NCBI GenBank assembly: GCA_903927185.1
Contig: CAIYLW010000085.1
Span: 102,364-166,363, forward strand
From: an uncultured Bacteroidota bacterium
Lineage (GTDB): Bacteria > Bacteroidota > Bacteroidia > Chitinophagales > Chitinophagaceae
Length of the DNA stretch: 64,000 nt
Reading direction: 5' to 3'
The notes below the pieces were generated by a model, which was not told where the DNA came from, did not search any database, and saw only the letters and a list, made by a program, of their open reading frames with translations. Shown piece by piece: positions 1 to 7,944 of the stretch; position 1 is the stretch's first letter; the number at the start of each line of letters is the position of its first letter. The translations under genes were made by a program, and so were the position numbers.

Positions 1-197
1 CCTTGAATAATGCTAGGTGCTTTTCTATTGTTTTCGGATGAAAACACGTTAATATAGAATTGAGCTTCAAAAATAAATTAGAATGATTCAGTTCAAAGGG
101 AAGAAATGGGTTTATATATTACAAAAAAGAGTACTTTCACCTAACTATCTTCTAGTTGTGATATTCTTTTTGTCTTAAGAACTAATAAATCATTTTT

Positions 198-674
198 ATG
201 AAAAACAATGTTTCAATTTATTTGACATTCTTTATACTATTTTATTTTTGTTATAATTCTTCTGAAGCTCAGTCTTCATCTGATAAAATTAAAATCGAAA
301 TAACTGAAACATTAAATGTTTGGAATACTATCGGGAAAATTAATAATGTTGATGAAGTAATGTCACAGTTTGACTCTTCTGAAAATATAATATTAGTAGG
401 ATCAGATAATGGAGAAATCTATAGAGGGAAGAAACAAATCAAAGGATGGCTAGACCAGCTTCTTAAACATGCTGGTTTTTCATGGGAAATGAATAAAATT
501 GATATTGATTATAATGATAACACAGCATGGGTATTTGTTGAAGGTAAAATGGTTGTGAATTGGGATTCCGGGGAAACTCATAAAACTCCATATCGTTTTA
601 CAGGAATTATGGTTAAGAAAAAAGGTGTTTGGAAATGGAGATTATTTGATGGTTCCATACCTAGAGGGGAATAG
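198..674 (+). CDS. Exported SnoaL/DUF4440-like (NTF2-fold) protein
   Basis: The 158-residue product starts with a signal peptide (hydrophobic residues 7-20, likely cleavage near SSEAQ). The rest is a single alpha+beta domain with the pattern of SnoaL-like/DUF4440 proteins: an early helix (IEITETLNVWNTI), a mid region about an offset Asp/Ser pair (SQFDSSENI), and C-terminal strands ending in a Trp-rich WKWRLFDGS. NTF2-fold proteins of this kind bind small ligands or act as isomerases, but no catalytic residue can be assigned here. It stands alone, with AT-rich non-coding DNA on both sides. The fold call is fairly good; the function is unknown. Confidence 0.7.
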   Translation: MKNNVSIYLTFFILFYFCYNSSEAQSSSDKIKIEITETLNVWNTIGKINNVDEVMSQFDSSENIILVGSDNGEIYRGKKQIKGWLDQLLKHAGFSWEMNKIDIDYNDNTAWVFVEGKMVVNWDSGETHKTPYRFTGIMVKKKGVWKWRLFDGSIPRGE

Positions 675-1193
675 TTTTATCTTAATTTAGGTGAGAGAGA
701 CTGAAGATCAGTTTAATATAATCATAATTAGTGGCCTCGTCAGAACTCTTGCTTTTGAATATTTTTGATACAAACAGATATAAATGAATGCCTGTTTGGT
801 TCTTTGTTTAGGATTGATATTTGAAAATAGATGTTCTTATTGATACTTATTTATCAAAACCACCTCTATATCACCACATGTTTTATATTCCCTGGCAGCT
901 CCATTTTTGCCTAAACCCCTGTTATTCAGCTTCCCAAGTGTCTAAAATGAGTAGTATTCTATTATTGATTCCACTATTAAATAAATAAATATTTTTATTA
1001 TTTTTATATTTCTCAGTAAGCTTTCAATTATGATAACACTGGCAAGTACGATCAATTTTAAATAATACACCTGTATCATGTGCTGATTTAGGAGGTTGCT
1101 AGTTTTTAAATTTATTTTTAAAATATTATCCTAGGAAGTAATTTTCTTTTAAAGCAAAAAAATGTTATTCTAATTAGTTTTAAACTCGATTGA
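675..1193. other. AT-rich intergenic region of 519 bp
   Basis: No open frame with protein-like composition is seen on either strand. The one notable element is a 13-bp copy of the tRNA-Arg 3' end at 731-743. The stretch before 1194 is very AT-rich and probably carries the promoter of the kelch lipoprotein, but no clear consensus was found. Confidence 0.6.
731..743. repeat. Direct repeat of the tRNA-Arg 3' end (att-like, copy 1)
   Basis: The bases gtggcctcgtcag are identical and in the same orientation as 4551-4563, the 3' terminus of the tRNA-Arg gene plus one flanking base. A chance match of 13 specific bases in 64 kb is unlikely. This arrangement is what site-specific integration into a tRNA 3' end leaves behind. 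No integrase gene lies between the copies, so this would be a decayed or passively mobilised segment. Confidence 0.5.
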
Positions 1194-2378
1194 ATGAAGA
1201 CAAAAAAGGTATTTATCATTATTGCTTTGATTATGGTCTTTATAGGTTGTAATAAAGTCGAAAAGGCACCCTTGGTAACCATTACAAGCTTTGATCCACA
1301 AAAGCTTTCTCCGTATAATTATATCACTATTTATGGATCTCATTTTGATACATCAGCTTTAAAAAATTTGGTGAGTTTTAATGGGGTGCCTTCAACTGTT
1401 TTTTTTGTGGAAGGTGATAGTATTTTAACTGTTATTGTACCTCAAAATGTAACCCCAGGTAAAATTTCGATCACTGTAAATGGTAATAATGTTACTAGTG
1501 CAAATAGCTATACTGTTTTGCCAGGAGGCTGGATCAGAAAAGCTGATGTACCATTTGTTGATGCACCACCAAACGATGCTCGGGTGGATGGAATTGGATT
1601 TGCAATAGGAAACACTGGTTATATTGGTTTAGGAACAGCCAATGGCAAAGCCTTTAGCGATTTAAATGCCTATGATCCCACAACAAATAAATGGACAAAA
1701 AAAAGCTCTTTGCCAATTGGCCTACAATCAGCATTTAGTATGGTGATCAATGGAAAGGCATATGTTGGAACGGGAGATACAAGAGGGCAAGGATATTCAA
1801 ATAAAGTATTTGAATATGACCCTACGATTGATCAATGGAATGCAAAGTCAGATTTTCCCGGGCTTGCAAGAAGAGAGGCATCTGCCTATGGATTGGGTAA
1901 TTTGGGCTATGTAGGTCTAGGGAAAGATTATAATATATATAATGACTGGTGGCAATACAATTCTGTATCAGATCTTTGGACAAGAAAAAAAGATTTTCCA
2001 GGCACTTTTTCTTATGGTGGGAGTGGGTTTGTTTTAAATAATAAAATTTATATCTGCTCTTATGCTGAATGTTGGCAGTATGATCCTTCAAATGATACAT
2101 GGACTAAAAAGAATAATTTACCAATGCAAAATTCAATCTTTAAAGGTGTTACAATTAATAATACAGCATTTTTAATGGGATCTGGAAACTGGCAATATGA
2201 TGATCTAACCGATACCTGGACACAAAAAGCCTTTTTTACTGCGAGAATTGGCGGAGCTATTTTCTCTATAGGGAACAAAGCTTATTATGGAACAGGTTCA
2301 GGCTTCCCAGGTAATGGCCTTGCTCATGCTTACAATACTTATTTTAATAGAGATTTTTGGGAATATACTCCACAATAA
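1194..2378 (+). CDS. IPT/TIG-domain, kelch-repeat outer lipoprotein
   Basis: This 394-residue protein begins with a lipoprotein signal whose lipobox is VFIGC (Cys19), so it is probably anchored to the outer membrane. Residues about 28-110 form an IPT/TIG immunoglobulin-like domain (ITSFDPQKLSPYNYITIYG, then PSTVFFV and ITVNG). Residues about 110-394 hold kelch-type blades with recurring YDPTTNKWTKK, YDPTIDQWNAKSDFP and YDPSNDTWTKKNNLP units, consistent with a beta-propeller. Such proteins bind glycans or proteins at the cell surface; the ligand is unknown. It points towards the DUF1080 gene, which is convergent. Confidence 0.85.
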   Translation: MKTKKVFIIIALIMVFIGCNKVEKAPLVTITSFDPQKLSPYNYITIYGSHFDTSALKNLVSFNGVPSTVFFVEGDSILTVIVPQNVTPGKISITVNGNNVTSANSYTVLPGGWIRKADVPFVDAPPNDARVDGIGFAIGNTGYIGLGTANGKAFSDLNAYDPTTNKWTKKSSLPIGLQSAFSMVINGKAYVGTGDTRGQGYSNKVFEYDPTIDQWNAKSDFPGLARREASAYGLGNLGYVGLGKDYNIYNDWWQYNSVSDLWTRKKDFPGTFSYGGSGFVLNNKIYICSYAECWQYDPSNDTWTKKNNLPMQNSIFKGVTINNTAFLMGSGNWQYDDLTDTWTQKAFFTARIGGAIFSIGNKAYYGTGSGFPGNGLAHAYNTYFNRDFWEYTPQ

Positions 2379-2444
2379 TATTGAGGGTGTATTTGTAAAT
2401 GATATCATTAACAAATACATTTTAGTCCTATCAAATTAAAAAAT

Positions 2445-3125
2445 TTATAAAGTTTTTATTTTAATATTTTTAAAATAGATAGGAGCCCCTGCATGCTTAC
2501 CCTGTAATCCAATATATCCATGTAATTCTAATTCTGACATCGGATTATATAGCCAAGCTGGAATGTCGCTACCATTTGGATTTTTTTTACTGGAGGTAAA
2601 GTCATCCATATTACATTCATTTACTAATCTACCATTTAGTTCTACTTTTATTTTTTTTCCGATACAAGTAATAGTAAAATGATTCCATTCACCTGGTTTT
2701 TTCAGGTCTTTATTCGTTGCAGCTTGATGTCCAAAAATAGCAGCACACTGCCAAGTTGGATCCGACTTCCCCCATACTTCAGAAAAATCATCTGCGATTT
2801 GTATTTCAACTGAATGAGGAATCCACTCTTTAATATCAGTAGCATGAACAATTACACCACTATTAGTAGCATTAGCATTTTGAAAATCAAGATCTAAAAT
2901 AAAATTATCATACTTAACAATACTCCAGATTGATTCATCTTTGGAAGCGGTTAAAACACCTGCTGAGTCTTTCCATATACTTGGATCATATTGAGCATTT
3001 TCTAAATTTTCGCCAAATAATTTCTTCCAGTCTTTAGGGTTCGAATTTAAAGTAGGATTCAGGCTTTGTGCATTTAAGTTAAAACTAACTATTAGCCCAA
3101 AACAAATTAAAAGCAATGTTTTCAT
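2445..3125 (-). CDS. Secreted DUF1080 (3-keto-disaccharide hydrolase-like) protein
   Basis: The 226-residue protein has a signal peptide (residues 1-19, cleavage near NLNAQ) followed by one concanavalin-like jelly-roll domain of the DUF1080/PF06439 type. Family features include WKKLFGENLEN, GVIVHATD, VEIQIADDF, GEWNHFTITCIGKKIKVELNG and the closing GYIGLQGKHAGAPIYFKNIKIK. Relatives act on 3-keto-glycosides or bind glucans; here the substrate is not known. It lies 218 bp downstream of the PIG-L gene on the same strand, so the two may work on the same carbohydrate outside the cytoplasm. Confidence 0.85.
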   Translation of the reverse strand: MKTLLLICFGLIVSFNLNAQSLNPTLNSNPKDWKKLFGENLENAQYDPSIWKDSAGVLTASKDESIWSIVKYDNFILDLDFQNANATNSGVIVHATDIKEWIPHSVEIQIADDFSEVWGKSDPTWQCAAIFGHQAATNKDLKKPGEWNHFTITCIGKKIKVELNGRLVNECNMDDFTSSKKNPNGSDIPAWLYNPMSELELHGYIGLQGKHAGAPIYFKNIKIKTL

Positions 3126-3343
3126 GATAAATTAATTTATTCAACTTAACACTTATTTCGATAATAAATGATAAAAAATGAACCCCATTCAGTTTAGGAG
3201 AGAACGCAAGGTTATTTTATAAAGATCAAACCAAGAATACTGCTGTTTATATTTCGGAATTTGAAATTCGATTTTAAAAAAAATAGTATAGTAATTGCAA
3301 TTCCATAAATAATACTGGTATTCGTCCTCTATTTTGCAACTGA

Positions 3344-4144
3344 CTATCCATTCAATCCAATTATACTGGATCTTTCCCCTATTGCTTTAAAATGAATAAA
3401 TCCTTCAGCAGCTTTTACACCAGCTTCTAATCCTCTAAATTCTTCCAGAGGTTTAAAATAGTCATTGTATGTCGCTATGGGGTCCTGGGTTTTATGAGCA
3501 AACATCGCAAGCTTTTTTCGATCTCTTACTGATGTAATATCAACATAATCTGTAGGGGTAAAAGACATAGTTTCACTACCTGTATTAACTTCATAAAAGT
3601 ATAGATGAAATTGACGATTGGATCTTATCCATGCAGTTAGGGGTAAAAGGCCTGTTACTTGATGATCTGGATGGGCATCTACTGGCCATTGTGTAAAAAC
3701 GATGTCGGGCTTTAAAGCAAGAATCATTTTTGTCATTTCCTGATTCTGCGTTTTATCTAATACAGTATTGCCATCAATTTGTCCGGCAAATAAAGGGAGG
3801 GCATTTAATATTTTGCAGGAAGCTTCAGCCTCTTTAATACGAAGGGCTGCCATCTGTGCATAAGATATTTTTGGATCACTTGCTTCCCCTTTGGTTAAAT
3901 ATAAAAAAGTAACGGCATGCCCTGCATCACTGTATTTTGCCATGGTTCCACCACAACCAAATTCTGGATCACCAGGATGAGCTCCAACACAAACTATTTG
4001 AAGTTTTTTTATATGAGACTCTTTTGATTTATTTGATTGAGCACTTTCTTTAGTAGCTCCTGAAACTTGGGAAATCGCAAGGCTACTTATACCCATTGCA
4101 GACAATTTTATAAAATTACGTCTGGCTGATTTATGATTTTTCAT
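3344..4144 (-). CDS. Exported PIG-L/LmbE family deacetylase
   Basis: The 266-residue protein opens with a Tat-like signal (SARRNFIKLSAMGISSLAIS), which suggests folded export. From residue about 48 it is a PIG-L domain. The metal motif is AHPGDPEFGCGG, in which the first Asp of the usual AHPDD is Gly while the next Asp and Glu remain. The second motif DAHPDHQVTG is intact. Family members remove N-acetyl or other acyl groups from GlcNAc-type sugars using zinc. It is the last protein gene before the non-coding DNA flanking the tRNA-Arg and sits upstream of the DUF1080 gene on the same strand. The substrate is unknown. Confidence 0.87.
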   Translation of the reverse strand: MKNHKSARRNFIKLSAMGISSLAISQVSGATKESAQSNKSKESHIKKLQIVCVGAHPGDPEFGCGGTMAKYSDAGHAVTFLYLTKGEASDPKISYAQMAALRIKEAEASCKILNALPLFAGQIDGNTVLDKTQNQEMTKMILALKPDIVFTQWPVDAHPDHQVTGLLPLTAWIRSNRQFHLYFYEVNTGSETMSFTPTDYVDITSVRDRKKLAMFAHKTQDPIATYNDYFKPLEEFRGLEAGVKAAEGFIHFKAIGERSSIIGLNG

Positions 4145-4551
4145 TTATTAAATTATGCAGTTGCGTTTTTGAAAATGATATGCTGATTGTAAACGACAAA
4201 AGAAAGTGTACTAATTGTTAGTCAGTGTTTCTCAGTTTTTAAATTTACTTACTTTTTTATTTTTTATAGGGTTTGGCTTTAAAACTCAGGTTTGAAGTTT
4301 GTACTTCAGATATAAACTACGCCCTAAGTGAAGCGTTTTTTTTGATTTATTCCCCTTGTTTAAGGATTTCCTTCTGTCTTCCATAGTACAAAAGGATGGT
4401 CGGTTGTCTTCCTCTCGTGGTGGACTTACTCAAAGCCCTTGCACCAACTTTCGTTTGTTGCGGGGTTTATTTTCGCTCATCGCCTCATGCAAGCGAGCAT
4501 ACTTCGCCTTCTTCGCAAAAATAAGCCCCGGCACTTAGTGCCAGGGCTTTG
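4145..4551. other. Non-coding DNA between the PIG-L gene and tRNA-Arg
   Basis: About 400 bp without a convincing gene. It contains the tRNA terminator (4515-4549) and a more GC-rich stretch at about 4360-4520. That stretch has short frames on both strands, but none looks like a known protein. It may be remnant DNA left by integration next to the tRNA. Confidence 0.5.
4515..4549 (-). terminator. Rho-independent terminator after tRNA-Arg
   Basis: On the minus strand AAGCCCTGGCAC-TAA-GTGCCGGGGCTT forms a strong hairpin with one mismatch, followed by ATTTTTGC. It starts 2 bases beyond the tRNA 3' end and should stop both the tRNA transcript and any read-through from pfkB. Confidence 0.8.
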
Positions 4552-4563
4552 TGGCCTCGTCAG
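4551..4563. repeat. tRNA-Arg 3' end (att-like, copy 2)
   Basis: This is the resident copy of the 13-bp repeat also found at 731-743. It covers the acceptor-stem 3' half, the discriminator base and one flanking base of the tRNA gene. The geometry fits an attachment site at the tRNA 3' end with the inserted DNA lying to the left. Confidence 0.5.
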
Positions 4564-4623
4564 GAATCGAACCTGAATCAGGAGCTTCGGAAACTCACAT
4601 ACTATCCGTTGTACTACAAGGCC
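4552..4623 (-). tRNA. tRNA-Arg (anticodon CCG)
   Basis: The reverse complement folds into a full cloverleaf. The acceptor stem is GGCCTTG with CGAGGCC and discriminator A. The D arm is GTAC/GTAT. The anticodon loop is TTCCGAA, giving anticodon CCG, and the T arm is TCAGG-TTCGATT-CCTGA. The top pair of the anticodon stem is a T-C mismatch. CCA is not encoded. It lies 28 bp after pfkB on the same strand and reads codon CGG. Confidence 0.93.
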
Positions 4624-4651
4624 AGATTGCAAATGTAATAGATGCTGCATA

Positions 4652-5581
4652 TTAATGCCGCAATTGCTCAAAAATTCGTTTGGTGATTTCTATATTACAT
4701 AGCTCAGTACCATGCCCCATAGTGGCAGAAGTACCCGCTGCTACGCCATAACAGAGTACATCCCTCATCCCCCATTCATGATGCGCCATACCCATTAACA
4801 TTCCGGCCACCATCGAATCCCCTGCACCTACAGTACTATGCACGTCCACTTTTGGTGCCTTTACTTCAAAATGTTCCGTTGCTGAAATTAACATCGCACC
4901 ATCTGCACCCATTGAAACAACAATTATTTCACAGCCCCCTTTCTCAATAATACCTCTTGCTGCTGCAACAATCTCTTCGTGTTTCAATCTTTCTTTTCCT
5001 ACCAGATTACTTAATTCACCGAGATTGGGTTTGCATAAAAATATACCTTCTGCTACCGCCTGCTTTAATGGTTCTCCGGAAGTGTCTATGACTAGTTTTG
5101 CATTCTTCTCTTTGGCTATCACTGCTAATCTTCCAAAAAAATCTACGGGTACACCAGGAGGTAAACTTCCACTAGCTACAATAAATTCTAAATCCTCTAT
5201 TTTTTGTACAGCATTTAAAATGGCCAGCCATTCTTCTTCAGATACCTTCGGACCTTCCATGCCAAAACGATATTGCAAATTAGTATTCGCATCTACTGCT
5301 ATAAAATTTTCTCTGGTGTCTTCCTTTATTGGAAAAACTTTATACTGAATATTTTCGGCCTTTACTAACTCTGTAAATTTTTCTCCCGTATACCCTCCTG
5401 CCAGATACATTGCTCTGGAATGTCCACCTAGCTTATGTATTGCACGTGTAACATTAATCCCACCACCACCTGGTTCCAATACCGCATCCGAACATCTTAA
5501 TTTTTTTTCGGGCACTAAACCATGTATCACAATACTTTTATCGAGAGCTGGATTCAATGTGATGGTGATGATCTTTCTCAT
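4652..5581 (-). CDS. pfkB: PfkB-family sugar-phosphate kinase (phosphofructokinase-2 type)
   Basis: The 309-residue protein is a ribokinase-fold kinase. It has the N-terminal TLNPALDKS of the 1-phosphofructokinase/PfkB subgroup, a Gly-rich sugar site GGGGINVTRA (38-47), ASGSLPPGVP, the phosphate-binding KPNLGEL, and the anion hole with catalytic Asp in GAGDS (252-256). It probably phosphorylates fructose-6-phosphate; fructose-1-phosphate or tagatose-6-phosphate cannot be excluded. It starts only 10 bp after crtY on the same strand, so it is likely the last gene of the carotenoid operon. That position could tie triose-phosphate supply to isoprenoid synthesis, which is an inference. Confidence 0.88.
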   Translation of the reverse strand: MRKIITITLNPALDKSIVIHGLVPEKKLRCSDAVLEPGGGGINVTRAIHKLGGHSRAMYLAGGYTGEKFTELVKAENIQYKVFPIKEDTRENFIAVDANTNLQYRFGMEGPKVSEEEWLAILNAVQKIEDLEFIVASGSLPPGVPVDFFGRLAVIAKEKNAKLVIDTSGEPLKQAVAEGIFLCKPNLGELSNLVGKERLKHEEIVAAARGIIEKGGCEIIVVSMGADGAMLISATEHFEVKAPKVDVHSTVGAGDSMVAGMLMGMAHHEWGMRDVLCYGVAAGTSATMGHGTELCNIEITKRIFEQLRH

Positions 5582-5591
5582 GTATATGACT

Positions 5592-6749
5592 TTAATGGAT
5601 TAACTCATACAAAGCAGCAGGGAAGAAAATTTTTGTGGGTACCGAATTCATGATTTTTAAATCTTCGAAAATATTCGATTCATTATCTAAAAACCTCAAT
5701 ACCATTTCTGTTTTGTTTTTAGAAAAAATAGATCCGAAAATTTTATCTCCGCCCATTTTTTGATGATGCAACACATGCAACAATACGGCATCATACAAAT
5801 TTCCTTTTCTTTGCGATAACCTTACTATATCGAACTTAGTTGATCCTTGTTTTATTCCCTTAACTATTGCCGCTGTTCGTTTCTGAATAAACTGAAATGC
5901 ATATCCACTACTTCCCTTTACCTGTCCACCCGCAACTCCCATTTGAATGATTCGACGATCTTGCAAATCGAACAGCTGATTGGTCATAGGTATAATTCCA
6001 AATTCAGTATGCTGAATGCTATAATTTTTAATGCCAAGGAATTCACTAATATACGCTTTTAGAGATGCTTCATAATCATCATCCGTCAGAAGTGTTTCTG
6101 AAAACAATGTATACTCCACCAACGCAGTATTAGCAGCAGTGGGCATTACATAAAAAAAAGTAGTGCCCTTTTCCTGACTTGTTCTAAAGTCCATCAAAGT
6201 AGCCACAGACGGATCAAAACATGGTTCCTCCGTTTGTATTACCCATCCTTTAAAATGTTGCAAGAGCTGATATACCTTTTTGGATGGAGTTGATTTGTCT
6301 TTCTCAAAAACAATACTATTAAAAACATAATCTGCAGTTACAGACTCATTTTTCAAATGTACTTCTGCCTTAGAAGAAGTAGTATGAATATTTAAAACCT
6401 CTTCATACCGAAATTCAATATTAGAAAATTGTGCCGCCCTATGCATAACCGATTCATACAAATCAATCCCTTGAATCATTTTATAACGATAGGGAGCTAA
6501 ATCCAGTTTTCTAAAAAAGTCCTTAGAAAAGAAATTAACATGCTGCCATTGATGATGTACAATTGTTTCAAACAATCCTTGTTCCTTTTCCCAAAAACAC
6601 CAGGTACGATCGTTTTTATTTTTGAACTCCCGATCAATGACAAGTATTTTTTTCTCAGAGAAAAAAGGATCCTCCATCATGCGCATTAGTAAACTTAATC
6701 CCGCACAACCGGCACCAGTAATGATATAGTTGTACTCTTTAGGCGCCAT
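5592..6749 (-). CDS. crtY: Lycopene beta-cyclase
   Basis: The 385-residue flavoprotein belongs to the CrtY/CrtL lycopene cyclase family. A Rossmann FAD site, IITGAGCAGLSLL (9-21), is followed by the family signature DRTWCFWE (47-54) and, further on, by IPMTNQ and AGGQVKGSSGYAF. It cyclises one or both psi ends of lycopene to beta rings. In this cluster, with a CruF-like hydratase and a CrtD-like desaturase, a one-ended product (gamma-carotene) is expected. It lies 14 bp after crtZ and 10 bp before pfkB on the same strand. Confidence 0.93.
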   Translation of the reverse strand: MAPKEYNYIITGAGCAGLSLLMRMMEDPFFSEKKILVIDREFKNKNDRTWCFWEKEQGLFETIVHHQWQHVNFFSKDFFRKLDLAPYRYKMIQGIDLYESVMHRAAQFSNIEFRYEEVLNIHTTSSKAEVHLKNESVTADYVFNSIVFEKDKSTPSKKVYQLLQHFKGWVIQTEEPCFDPSVATLMDFRTSQEKGTTFFYVMPTAANTALVEYTLFSETLLTDDDYEASLKAYISEFLGIKNYSIQHTEFGIIPMTNQLFDLQDRRIIQMGVAGGQVKGSSGYAFQFIQKRTAAIVKGIKQGSTKFDIVRLSQRKGNLYDAVLLHVLHHQKMGGDKIFGSIFSKNKTEMVLRFLDNESNIFEDLKIMNSVPTKIFFPAALYELIH

Positions 6750-6763
6750 TTTTAATGATGAAT

Positions 6764-7240
6764 TTATTGAGGATTATTTTGAATGGCTTCGTCTTTTCTA
6801 ATTTTTTCCCAATACTTTTTTGCCACCAATAACATACCAAAGCTTTCTCCTTCCTCTTTATCTATATGTTTATGATGCATTTTATGTGCCCAGCGAATGG
6901 CTTTGATATAACGACTTTTTGACCTTGTAAATAATTTAAAACGTTGATGGATGATGATCTCATGCACCAGAAAATAGGCGAACCCGTATAAAGCAATGCC
7001 GGCTCCAATAGCTACCACCCAATAAACCTGATTCATACTGCCTAACATAATACAAAGCCAACTAGGTATTGCGAAGATGACAAAGAAAGCATCGTTCTTT
7101 TCAAAAAATCCGGTCCCTTTTTTATGATGATCTTCATGCAAATACCATAAAAATCCATGCATCACAAATCTATGTGTTAGCCAGGTTATGCCTTCCATGA
7201 TGCAAAATGTGATCAGTGTAATGAATACAAAATTCATCAT
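6764..7240 (-). CDS. crtZ: Beta-carotene 3-hydroxylase
   Basis: The 158-residue membrane protein is a short CrtZ-type di-iron hydroxylase of the fatty-acid hydroxylase superfamily. All four histidine boxes are present: H23-x4-H28, H35-x2-HH (38-39), then HEIIIH and HKMHH near the C terminus. Several hydrophobic helices lie between them. It adds the 3-hydroxyl to beta-ionone rings. Its start overlaps the stop of the cruF-like gene (ATGA), indicating translational coupling. Confidence 0.94.
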   Translation of the reverse strand: MMNFVFITLITFCIMEGITWLTHRFVMHGFLWYLHEDHHKKGTGFFEKNDAFFVIFAIPSWLCIMLGSMNQVYWVVAIGAGIALYGFAYFLVHEIIIHQRFKLFTRSKSRYIKAIRWAHKMHHKHIDKEEGESFGMLLVAKKYWEKIRKDEAIQNNPQ

Positions 7241-7806
7241 AAAAAAAATCTTAGAGTTAAAAAAAACAATACTTGAATAATTAATAAATCAACCGCAAAA
7301 TAATTGTCCTTATTAAATTTTAGCTTACTAAATACCCACAATAAAAACATGCTGATTAAAAACCAACATAGGTAATTATATAAAGGTATTTCCCCGTCTT
7401 TCCATTCCCAAAAGCCCATCTTAATTGCTACAGGTTCCATGATCCAATCGAAAAATAGTGCAATCGAAGCTCCATCAAATATCAACGAAAGTCTTTCTAA
7501 TAAAGGAGTCATGCTAAATCCTGAAGCTTCATACTGTTCAGTGATCCATCGATGCAATTTAGTCATTACAATACCACAACAAAACATCAGAATAAACCAG
7601 TTCAATCCTATCAACCATGGAACTCCGTTAAATTTAGCACCCATTTTTACACCATAATGATACGCACCGAATAAGTGTCCGGTATGAACCCCTATCATTT
7701 CTACACCCATACCTATCAAAAAACTAAAGATAAAAAAAGCAAAAAAAGCTTTATTCTTTTCTGGCTGATTCCATATAAGTAATACAGCCATTAAAACCAG
7801 ATTCAA
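7237..7806 (-). CDS. cruF: CruF-like carotenoid 1',2'-hydratase (DUF422 membrane protein)
   Basis: The 189 residues read from a TTG codon form a polytopic membrane protein of the CruF/DUF422 carotenoid family. Conserved stretches are GVEMIGVHTGHLFGAYHYG, NGVPWLIGLNWF and a C-terminal hydrophobic helix pair. CruF adds water across the 1',2' bond of the psi end of gamma-carotene. The open frame continues upstream to 7929 without a stop but has no ATG, GTG or earlier TTG. The extra segment encodes the first membrane helix that relatives have, so the real start is probably a rare codon (see 7807-7929). It sits between crtD and crtZ. Confidence 0.85.
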   Translation of the reverse strand: MNLVLMAVLLIWNQPEKNKAFFAFFIFSFLIGMGVEMIGVHTGHLFGAYHYGVKMGAKFNGVPWLIGLNWFILMFCCGIVMTKLHRWITEQYEASGFSMTPLLERLSLIFDGASIALFFDWIMEPVAIKMGFWEWKDGEIPLYNYLCWFLISMFLLWVFSKLKFNKDNYFAVDLLIIQVLFFLTLRFFL

Positions 7807-7929
7807 ACTCGTATTTTGTATAAACCATTCTTTCTGATTAGTGTATATGATACCAATGAACCCACTAAAATGAAAAAGAATCGCAAGGAAAGTGGCGATA
7901 TTATGTTTCGATATTTTTATATTTCCAAT
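7807..7929 (-). other. Probable N-terminal extension of the cruF-like gene with a non-standard start
   Basis: The frame of the cruF-like gene stays open from 7806 back to the crtD stop at 7945-7947. It encodes a hydrophobic helix containing FLAILFHFSGFIGII and then NQKEWFIQNTSLNL, which resembles the usual N terminus of CruF proteins. The only plausible start codons are CTG (7932), ATT (7929) or ATA. Either a rare start is used, or a substitution in the original ATG lies here. Confidence 0.55.
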
Positions 7930-7944
7930 CAGTTGATTCTTATT

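Noticed and set aside
4356..4538. Plus-strand frame of 60 codons beside the tRNA
   Set aside because: No family resemblance, and it overlaps the tRNA terminator hairpin; treated as non-coding.
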